A stretch of DNA of 6,428 bases, taken from positions 1 through 6,428 of the forward strand of contig CALGUJ010000058.1 of NCBI GenBank assembly GCA_937902055.1, written 5' to 3'. The stretch is from an uncultured Pelolinea sp. (GTDB taxonomy: Bacteria > Chloroflexota > Anaerolineae > Anaerolineales > Anaerolineaceae). The notes under the pieces are model-generated. The model did not search any database. It was not told where the DNA came from and was given only the letters and a program-made list of their open reading frames with translations. Position numbers and translations under genes: made by a program. Below, piece after piece: positions 1-5,751 of this stretch. Numbering within the stretch: position 1 is the first letter of the stretch; every line of letters starts with the position of its first letter.

Positions 1-35
1 TCTTCATCATCGATGATTAATATGGTGTAACTCAT
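1..35 (-). CDS. Response regulator, N-terminal fragment (cut by the left edge)
   Basis: Only the first 11 codons are visible, reading MSYTILIIDDE. A short hydrophobic beta strand followed by an Asp-Asp-Glu cluster is the classic start of a CheY-like receiver domain, where the paired acidic residues bind Mg2+ beside the phospho-acceptor Asp further on. The ATG overlaps the TGA of the upstream histidine kinase gene as ATGA, and an AAGGAG Shine-Dalgarno stands at 43-48, so the start is well supported. It is almost certainly the cognate partner of that kinase. Since the operon begins with rpoN, an NtrC-type activator (receiver, AAA+ sigma-54 interaction domain, Fis-type HTH) is the natural guess, but the output domain lies outside the window and cannot be seen. 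Confidence 0.85.
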   Translation of the reverse strand, partial: MSYTILIIDDE

Positions 36-1960
36 GCCCGTTCTCCTTGTATCGCGTTATTGTGTAAGATCACTCTAAAAATGGTCCCGCCCGGAAACGT
101 CTCCAATTCAATCTTCCCCTGGTGCGCTTCGATCATCCGCTTGGTGATCGCCAGGCCAAGTCCGGTTCCTTTGGGTTTGCTTGATACAAAAGGCTCAAAC
201 AATTTTTCTTGAATTTCCGGCGGAATGCCCGGACCGGTGTCGGAAATGCTCACAACCAGGAACTCATCCGCTTCCCCCCTGGTTTCGATCAGAACCGAAA
301 TCACGCCCCCATCCTGCTTGATGGCATCGTAGGCGTTGTTGATCAGGTTGATGAAAGCTTGCTCCAGCGATCGTTGGTCGGCGCTGATGACAGCCGCCGG
401 CACCTTTGCCTGGAATAATGCCTCCACCTTGCTCTGCCTGAATTTCAACGTGTTTTGATTAATGATCCGCCGCAGCAGCAAGATCAAATCGACTTCTTTG
501 AAATTTTCTACTTTCTGGCGGGAATAGGAAAGAACGGATTCCATCAAGTCATTGATCCGCACGCAATCATCCTGCATCTGCGCAACGGTATTGGTTATAA
601 AGTCATCGCTGGCTACCTTCTTTTTAATGACCTGTAATCCGCTTACGAAACTGTTCATCGGATTGCGCACTTCATGCGCGAAATCCGCAATAACCTCGCC
701 CAATGCCGCTTTATTTTCGACGGCCTGCAATCTTTTCATCGCCTCGGTTTGCACGCCCAGGTCCGTGAGGATCAGCAGTTTCTTTCCTTCTTCATCCAGC
801 GGGACGAATTTATAAGCCACCGGCATTTTGCTGCCCTCCCGGTCAAATATCGTCGCCGGCGAATCGGGATGCTTTTTCTCGTGATATTTTTTTTCCTGAA
901 GTTTGCGCTTGATTTCCGAATTTTCAAAAATGACTTCGGCTCTCTGACCGATCAATTCAACCCGGGAGTATTTTAAAAAATCGCAGGCATTCTTGTTGCA
1001 ATCCTGAATGAAATCATGTTCATCCAGGATCAGCGCGCTGTCGCTGGCATTCTCGAAGAATTGGCTGTATTGCTTGTTCTCATCGAAAATGCGGTTATTG
1101 CTTGCTTTCAATTCCAAATAAGCTTGTTGGTTCTGAAGTAAGGTCGAGACCCACGCGGTGATCGGTTCAAATAAAGGTTCTTTTGCATTTTTCTGTTTGA
1201 TGTCGTTCAGAACGATGATCAACCAGCCATTTTTTATTTTTGTGATCTTGATGGGTAGCGTGATGATCGCACCCAGGTTATTCAATCGTCCGGTGCGATG
1301 AATTTCGGATAATACCCGTTTACCCGGTTCCCATACATCAATTTGTTCCAGTCTTTTGGCTTCGATCGCCGGAATTTTCGCTGGAAACAGGTTCTCATCA
1401 GTGCTGATTTTGACAGGCTCGGAGTCCCGGCCTTCCTGCAGGTAGAACGCCGTATTACGAGCTTGCATGATCCGCGAAACAGTAACGAGTATTTCATGCA
1501 CCAATTCCGTCATTCCTGCATCGAACAGGCTTTCCAGGTTGGCTATTTGGGCATTGATCAGACTTGCCTGAACCGGTTCCAGCACAAAATCCTTGTTTTC
1601 CTCATTTTCAATAGTCAATAACGCCAGTTTATCGCTCTGCTGGATAAAAGTGACAGCCATTGAAGCTCGTGCGGGAGGCCGGTTTTTCCGTGAAATCGTC
1701 CATTCCTGGCATGCGCCATCCACGATCTTTTCCGCTTCAATGTCCGGTACGAGTTTCTCGATGCCGGCGCTGAAAATTTCGTCGGTGCCAAAACCGGAGA
1801 ATTCCGTGAAGGACAAATTGCACGCCAGAATACTCCAGCGCGAAAGACTGGCGATCAAAGCCGGTTTCTCCAACTGATCCAACAGTATTCTGAAATCATT
1901 TGTGCTTAATCGGATTTCCTGTGAGCGGCCGGTCAAGCGCTGGAACGGTTTTGCGGTCAT
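32..1960 (-). CDS. Soluble NtrB-like sensor histidine kinase (PAS-GAF-PAS-HisKA-HATPase)
   Basis: This 642-residue kinase probably autophosphorylates on His and passes the phosphate to the response regulator encoded next. Seen in the sequence: a PAS-like domain at about residues 20-120, a GAF-like domain at about 135-280, a short helical linker, a second PAS domain at about 295-405, then the HisKA dimerisation domain with H-box FAHEVRNP (phospho-acceptor H429). The ATPase domain follows with N-box INNAYDA (N541/N542), G1 box DTGPGIP (574-580), F-box LFEPFVSSK and G2 box GTGLGL. No transmembrane helix or signal peptide is visible, so it should be cytoplasmic, as NtrB is. The HExRNP H-box suits kinases that partner NtrC-type regulators. 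Its ATG overlaps the rpoN TGA as ATGA and its TGA overlaps the next ATG in the same way. The two sensor domains lack residues that would let me name a ligand. The kinase call is secure; the signal and target genes are unknown. Confidence 0.95.
   Translation of the reverse strand: MTAKPFQRLTGRSQEIRLSTNDFRILLDQLEKPALIASLSRWSILACNLSFTEFSGFGTDEIFSAGIEKLVPDIEAEKIVDGACQEWTISRKNRPPARASMAVTFIQQSDKLALLTIENEENKDFVLEPVQASLINAQIANLESLFDAGMTELVHEILVTVSRIMQARNTAFYLQEGRDSEPVKISTDENLFPAKIPAIEAKRLEQIDVWEPGKRVLSEIHRTGRLNNLGAIITLPIKITKIKNGWLIIVLNDIKQKNAKEPLFEPITAWVSTLLQNQQAYLELKASNNRIFDENKQYSQFFENASDSALILDEHDFIQDCNKNACDFLKYSRVELIGQRAEVIFENSEIKRKLQEKKYHEKKHPDSPATIFDREGSKMPVAYKFVPLDEEGKKLLILTDLGVQTEAMKRLQAVENKAALGEVIADFAHEVRNPMNSFVSGLQVIKKKVASDDFITNTVAQMQDDCVRINDLMESVLSYSRQKVENFKEVDLILLLRRIINQNTLKFRQSKVEALFQAKVPAAVISADQRSLEQAFINLINNAYDAIKQDGGVISVLIETRGEADEFLVVSISDTGPGIPPEIQEKLFEPFVSSKPKGTGLGLAITKRMIEAHQGKIELETFPGGTIFRVILHNNAIQGERA
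43..48 (-). promoter_or_regulatory. Ribosome binding site of the response regulator gene
   Basis: AAGGAG lies 7 nt upstream of the ATG on the minus strand. It is inside the 3' end of the kinase gene and is the strongest Shine-Dalgarno in the window, so the response regulator may be translated at least as well as the kinase despite the ATGA overlap. Confidence 0.7.
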
Positions 1961-3375
1961 TTACCCTTTCTTTCCTGTTTCCTGAGGTGGGCGGGGAGAA
2001 TTCCTTCCATTGACCGATATTTTGCGACAGTACGCCGGGCTAACGGATAACCCTGTCCTTTCAATCGTTCAACAATTTCCGAATCACTTAGTGGTTCGTC
2101 TTTATTTTCACTTTCGATGATCTCTTTTAGCAGGCTGCGAATTCCCAAACTTTTATCAAAAAACATATCCATTGGAATAATCTGACCACTGGGTAGTTGA
2201 ACCGATTTGTTGGAAACCGCTCTGGAAATGGTGGATTCGTGAACCTCCAATTCCTTGGACAATTCAGCGCGGGTGATCGGTTCAAGGAATTTTTCACCCT
2301 GATCGATGAAATCCCGTTGAATGCGAACGATCTTTTCCATCAAGCGCTGCATGGTGTTATTTCTTTGCTGGATGCACTTGATCAATAGATTGGCTTTCTC
2401 ATAATCCGTTTTAAGGTCTTCCTTGGTTTCTTCTACTGATTGTTTGATAGCCTGTTTATATAGTGGGTTGATATCCAGGGTTCCATAGGTAGGGGTGATA
2501 ATTTCAACAACCAATGGCAATGCGGGGTCATTGTTCATGTGATTGATGATCACATCCGGATGGGTATAAACCTGTCCTTTCTCTTCGCTTGGCAGCCGGA
2601 AATTACCCCAATGTGCCCGCGCCGGGTAAGGGTAAAGATTCTTGCTGATAAAATCAATCGCCTTTTCGGCTTCCACGTTGGAAATTTTTAATCCCTTGGC
2701 GATCTGTGCATATTGTTTTTTAGAGAGGATTCCAAATCCCATACGGATAACATCAAAATAATAAGCGGGAACCGGGCTGCTCTCGTTGATGACTTCGAGT
2801 TGAACCATCAGCGCTTCTTCCGGTGAGGCTGATCCAACCCCCACCGGTTCTGCGCGCTGGATCATGCGTTTAACGTTTTCGATTCGCGAAAGTGGAAGAT
2901 GGTAGTAATTTGCGATTTCGGCCAGATTCTCGTTTAAAAAGCCATCCTCATCCACCTGGTTCAGGATGTATGCGGCAACGATGCGTTCCTCGTTTTCCAG
3001 GTCATAAGCGATCTGCCTCAGGACGAATTCAGCCAGGCTGACCTCATCCGTGTTGTCAACCTCATCCATGTAAATATCTTCATCAGGCGCGCTCTTGGCA
3101 TAACTGAACTCGCTGCGCGGAGATAAGAACACTATCGCTTCCTCGGATTGCGCGCTTTTCGGTTTACTGCAAACCGGGCATATCTGGTTGCCGCTCAATA
3201 ACTTTCCACAACCGGGGCAGCGCCGCTCCTCTTTCATGACCAAAGCCGGATTCTCCGCCAATGCGCGGTTAATCTCCTGGTTCAATTCATCCACGTTCAT
3301 GCTCAGCAAGGTCATGGTCTGAGCCAAATGGGCGGTAGTTTGCGGTTGAATTCTCTGAAATTGCCGTTGATACAT
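1957..3375 (-). CDS. rpoN: RNA polymerase sigma-54 factor with an inserted Cys4 motif
   Basis: Sigma-54 directs RNA polymerase to -24/-12 promoters and needs an AAA+ activator to open them. The 472-residue product shows region I (about 1-47, Gln/Leu-rich, ending in ALAENPAL), a Cys4 motif at C53, C56, C66 and C69, an acidic stretch (about 98-112), the core-binding domain (about 113-255, with DEDGFL and PVGVG), the central DNA-binding part, a helix-turn-helix (about 366-395, VHESTISRAVSNK) and the RpoN box ARRTVAKYR (446-454). The start at 3375 is preceded by CAGGAG and places region I at the N-terminus as in the family. The frame stays open for 73 codons upstream, but that part runs back across the promoter and antisense to trmFO and has no sigma-54 character. 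Oddities: the Cys4 insertion, and PVGVGSAS where the family usually has PVGVGARD. First gene of a probable operon with the kinase and response regulator. Confidence 0.96.
   Translation of the reverse strand: MYQRQFQRIQPQTTAHLAQTMTLLSMNVDELNQEINRALAENPALVMKEERRCPGCGKLLSGNQICPVCSKPKSAQSEEAIVFLSPRSEFSYAKSAPDEDIYMDEVDNTDEVSLAEFVLRQIAYDLENEERIVAAYILNQVDEDGFLNENLAEIANYYHLPLSRIENVKRMIQRAEPVGVGSASPEEALMVQLEVINESSPVPAYYFDVIRMGFGILSKKQYAQIAKGLKISNVEAEKAIDFISKNLYPYPARAHWGNFRLPSEEKGQVYTHPDVIINHMNNDPALPLVVEIITPTYGTLDINPLYKQAIKQSVEETKEDLKTDYEKANLLIKCIQQRNNTMQRLMEKIVRIQRDFIDQGEKFLEPITRAELSKELEVHESTISRAVSNKSVQLPSGQIIPMDMFFDKSLGIRSLLKEIIESENKDEPLSDSEIVERLKGQGYPLARRTVAKYRSMEGILPAHLRKQERKGK
1964..1976 (-). promoter_or_regulatory. 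Purine-rich ribosome binding region of the kinase gene
   Basis: Reading the minus strand, AGGAAAG and then AAAGGG precede the kinase ATG, ending 9 and 3 nt before it. Both lie in the last codons of rpoN. Neither is an ideal Shine-Dalgarno, so ribosomes finishing rpoN may supply much of the initiation through the ATGA overlap. Confidence 0.45.
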
Positions 3376-3381
3376 ACTGCG

Positions 3382-3387
3382 CTCCTG
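3382..3387 (-). promoter_or_regulatory. Ribosome binding site deciding the rpoN start
   Basis: CAGGAG ends 6 nt before the ATG at 3375 on the minus strand. It supports this start over upstream in-frame ATGs, which lie antisense inside trmFO. Confidence 0.7.
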
Positions 3388-3393
3388 ATGCTT

Positions 3394-3422
3394 AGTATAG
3401 CGTGAATGAGTTTTCAAGGCAA
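3394..3422 (-). promoter_or_regulatory. Putative sigma-70-type promoter of the rpoN operon
   Basis: On the minus strand TTGCCT (3422-3417) and TATACT (3399-3394) are separated by exactly 17 bp. They match the TTGACA/TATAAT consensus at 4/6 and 5/6. Transcription would start near 3387, giving a leader of only about 12 nt that begins at the Shine-Dalgarno. Found by eye; no transcript data. Confidence 0.5.
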
Positions 3423-3432
3423 TATTTATGCC
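3418..3432. repeat. Short inverted repeat between the divergent promoters
   Basis: GGCA, a 7-nt AT-rich spacer, then TGCC. The arms fall within the two proposed -35 boxes, one per strand. It could be an operator for a dimeric regulator, or simply a result of two similar -35 boxes facing away from each other. Four-bp arms are too short to decide. Confidence 0.3.
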
Positions 3433-3457
3433 AAACTCGAAAAAAAAATGATACAAT
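3428..3457 (+). promoter_or_regulatory. Putative extended -10 promoter of trmFO
   Basis: TACAAT at 3452-3457 is preceded by TG and one base (3449-3451), which makes an extended -10 element. A weak -35, ATGCCA at 3428-3433, sits 18 bp upstream. The start site would fall near 3463-3464, only 8-9 nt before the trmFO ATG, so the mRNA would be almost leaderless. This agrees with the lack of a Shine-Dalgarno there. Confidence 0.45.
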
Positions 3458-3471
3458 GCCGAGCATCTATC

Positions 3472-4827
3472 ATGGAAGACCTTATTGTAGTCGGCGGTGG
3501 TTTGGCAGGGTGTGAAGCTGCCTGGCAGGCCGCCAAACGAGGATTGACCGTCAGGCTGTATGAGATGCGCCCAATCCAGCCAACACCCGCCCATAAAACC
3601 GGAAATCTGGCGGAGATCGTTTGTTCCAACTCCCTGGGTTCAACGCTACCCAACCGTTCCAGCGGCACGCTGATGGCCGAATTACAGCGGCTGGATTCAC
3701 TTCTATTGAAATGTGCCTTTGAAAGCCGCGTTCCAGCCGGACACGCGCTGGCGGTAGACCGTGAAAAATTCTCGCAAAAAGTTCAGGCAGCGTTGGCTGC
3801 CTGCAGACGTATCCAGATCGTGCGGGAAGAAATCACCGCCATTCCCCATAGTTTGTGCATTCTGGCGAGCGGCCCATTGACTTCGCCTGCGCTGGCGCAA
3901 TCGATAAGCCAATTAACCGGTTCCGATAATTTGTTTTTTTTTGACGCGGTCGCGCCAATCGTGACAGGCGAATCCATCGATATGAACGTCGCTTATTGGG
4001 GTTCGCGCTTCGGAAGAGGGGAAAAAGAAGAAGGCGATTATATCAACTGCCCTTTTAATTCGCGCAACGAATACGAACATTTCGTGAAGGAGTTGGTTGG
4101 CGCGGAACGCATTCCTCTGCGCGGGTTTGAGGCCGAAATAACTTCCGGTGTGCAAGCTGGAAAAGGAAATTTCTTTGAAGCCTGCCTGCCAATTGAAGTC
4201 ATGGCAGCACGCGGGATGGAAACCCTTTCTTATGGCCCCTTGCGGCCGCTCGGTCTGCGCGATCCGCGCAACGGCGGTCGGCCGTACGCGGTGGTGCAGC
4301 TCCGCCAGGATGATCTCGCCGGCGCTTATTTCAACCTGGTCGGTTTTCAGACTAATTTAACTTACACCGAACAAGCGCGCGTCTTCCGCCTGATTCCCGG
4401 CCTGCAGCATGCAGTTTTTTCGCGTTTCGGCCAGATGCACCGCAACACCTACATCTATGCGCCGGATGTACTCAAACCAACCTTGCAATGCCAGCATAAA
4501 CCGGAATTGTTCATAGCCGGCCAGATCAGCGGTGTGGAAGGATATTTATCCAATATTGCTTCGGGCTTGCTGGCCGGGATCAACGCCGCCAGGTTTTTTC
4601 AGGGGCAGGATTTGATACAACTGCCAAACACAACTTTGCTGGGAGCATTATGCGAGTTTATTTCTACGCCCAATCCACATCATTTCCAACCGATGAGCGC
4701 CAGTTTTCGCCTAATACCACCCTTTGAAAATAAAATAAGAAACAAAACCGACCGGTACAAAGCCTATGCCAGGCGCTCATCTTCTGATTTAAGCCATTAT
4801 TTGAACGGGATAAATGAAGCTATTTAG
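3472..4827 (+). CDS. trmFO: Methylenetetrahydrofolate-tRNA-(uracil-5-)-methyltransferase TrmFO
   Basis: TrmFO makes 5-methyluridine at position 54 of the tRNA T-loop, taking the carbon from methylenetetrahydrofolate and electrons from reduced FAD; it is cytosolic. The 451-residue product fits the usual family length. Visible landmarks are the N-terminal FAD-binding loop VVGGGLAG (6-13), LYEMRP (29-34), AEIVCSNSLGS with the conserved C51, VPAGHALAVDR (87-97), FFEACLPIEVMA with the second conserved Cys C238, PYAVVQLRQDD (271-281), and the C-terminal FIAGQISGVEGY with ASGLLAGINAA. I chose the ATG at 3472 because it puts the FAD strand directly at the N-terminus. In-frame ATGs at 3406 and 3448 would add residues without family character and would lie upstream of the likely transcription start. 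No Shine-Dalgarno is seen. A segment near 224-233 seems about ten residues longer than in the Bacillus enzyme as I recall it. The 3' end overlaps the next gene by 14 nt. Confidence 0.97.
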   Translation: MEDLIVVGGGLAGCEAAWQAAKRGLTVRLYEMRPIQPTPAHKTGNLAEIVCSNSLGSTLPNRSSGTLMAELQRLDSLLLKCAFESRVPAGHALAVDREKFSQKVQAALAACRRIQIVREEITAIPHSLCILASGPLTSPALAQSISQLTGSDNLFFFDAVAPIVTGESIDMNVAYWGSRFGRGEKEEGDYINCPFNSRNEYEHFVKELVGAERIPLRGFEAEITSGVQAGKGNFFEACLPIEVMAARGMETLSYGPLRPLGLRDPRNGGRPYAVVQLRQDDLAGAYFNLVGFQTNLTYTEQARVFRLIPGLQHAVFSRFGQMHRNTYIYAPDVLKPTLQCQHKPELFIAGQISGVEGYLSNIASGLLAGINAARFFQGQDLIQLPNTTLLGALCEFISTPNPHHFQPMSASFRLIPPFENKIRNKTDRYKAYARRSSSDLSHYLNGINEAI

Positions 4828-5689
4828 ACTCTCTTTACTCCTGGTCTGGATCACCGCCATTCTGCTCGCTGCCTCAGGCTGCATGGACAACTCTGCGCCA
4901 GATTTTAGCGGGGACCAGGCGCTGCGTTACGCGACGCAGGTGATGGCTTTCGGGCCGCGCTTACCCGGCAGCGCAGCTTCGCGCGGAACCGCGGCGTTTA
5001 TCAAATCCGAATTGACGGAATTCGGATGGTCAGTTAATTTTCAGGATTTTGATCATAAAGGGGTGGAAATGCGGAACATAATTGCCCGCCGGAACGATTC
5101 CCCGCCGGACGTCATTATTGGCGCTCATTACGATACCCGCGCCATCAGCGACCAGGAAAGCGACCCTGACAAGAGACCTTTACCCGTTCCCGGCGCCAAT
5201 GACGGCGCTTCGGGCACGGCTCTATTGCTGGAGCTTGGCAGGGCGTTACGGAACGATCCTTCGAACACCTGGCTGGTATTTTTTGACGGCGAGGATCAGG
5301 GGCATATAAACGACTGGGATTGGAGTATCGGGGCGCAATATTTTGCGGATCATCTGCAGCTAAAACCTTCAGCCGTAGTGGTGGTTGATATGATTGGCGA
5401 TAGCGACCTGAACGTTTATAAAGAGAAGCAATCCGATCCAAAATTGACTGCTGAAATTTGGTCAATCGCCCAATCCTCAGGTTACGGGGCGCAAATCTTT
5501 GACACCGAGAAGTATGCCATGCTCGACGACCATCTTCCGTTCATCAAACAAGGTATTCCTGCCTGTTTAATGATCGATTTCGATTATCCTTATTGGCATA
5601 CGCAGGACGATACGTTGGATAAAATATCAGCCGGCAGCCTGCAAATCATTGGCACTACACTCACCACCTGGTTGATCAATCATTATTAA
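4814..5689 (+). CDS. M28-family zinc lipoprotein, glutaminyl-cyclase-like peptidase
   Basis: This 291-residue protein is probably exported and lipid-anchored: K2 and R5 precede a hydrophobic stretch (6-22) that ends in a lipobox, ASGC, with C23 as the modified residue. The mature part has an M28 metallopeptidase fold. Metal-site motifs in order are GAHYDTR (H105), PGANDGASG (D130), FFDGED (catalytic E160 with D161), DMIGD (D192) and YWHTQDD (H262). DDHLPF at 238-243 together with WHT resembles glutaminyl-peptide cyclotransferases, which form N-terminal pyroglutamate; but H105 and D192 are also where two-zinc aminopeptidases place ligands. Either activity, at the outer face of the membrane, is possible. 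The gene starts inside trmFO (14-nt overlap) with only a weak GGGA before its ATG, so it is probably translated by coupling, and a strong terminator follows. No functional link with TrmFO is evident. Confidence 0.88.
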   Translation: MKLFRLSLLLVWITAILLAASGCMDNSAPDFSGDQALRYATQVMAFGPRLPGSAASRGTAAFIKSELTEFGWSVNFQDFDHKGVEMRNIIARRNDSPPDVIIGAHYDTRAISDQESDPDKRPLPVPGANDGASGTALLLELGRALRNDPSNTWLVFFDGEDQGHINDWDWSIGAQYFADHLQLKPSAVVVVDMIGDSDLNVYKEKQSDPKLTAEIWSIAQSSGYGAQIFDTEKYAMLDDHLPFIKQGIPACLMIDFDYPYWHTQDDTLDKISAGSLQIIGTTLTTWLINHY

Positions 5690-5692
5690 ATT

Positions 5693-5721
5693 GCAAAACC
5701 CCCGGTCGTCGGGGGTTTTGC
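5693..5721. terminator. Bidirectional intrinsic terminator between convergent genes
   Basis: A perfect 12-bp stem (arms 5693-5704 and 5710-5721) closes on a 5-nt loop, GTCGT. Each arm has a run of C or G flanked by AAAA or TTTT, so an RNA from either strand forms a GC-rich hairpin with U residues at its 3' side. The T tract is inside the stem and only four long, which is typical of two-way terminators. It begins 3 nt after the M28 stop codon and lies 30 nt beyond the stop of the opposing sortase-like gene. Confidence 0.85.
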
Positions 5722-5751
5722 GTGGGAAGATGATGAAGTAGGATTGCTGTT

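Noticed and set aside
674..976. Plus-strand reading frame of 100 codons opposite the histidine kinase
   Set aside because: It is antisense to the HisKA and second PAS regions, which are unambiguous on the minus strand, and has no motif of its own.
3406..3471. Extended N-terminus of TrmFO from the ATG at 3406 (or 3448)
   Set aside because: The added residues do not resemble the family, which begins directly with the FAD-binding strand. Both ATGs lie upstream of the likely transcription start and overlap promoter elements.
3376..3471. A -24/-12 (sigma-54) promoter for rpoN autoregulation or trmFO
   Set aside because: I looked for a GG...GC pair with the proper spacing in both directions and saw no convincing match; sigma-70-type elements fit better.
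3376..3594. A 73-codon in-frame extension upstream of the rpoN start
   Set aside because: It crosses the divergent promoter region and runs antisense through the 5' end of trmFO. It has no sigma-54 features, while the ATG at 3375 has a good ribosome site and fits the family start.
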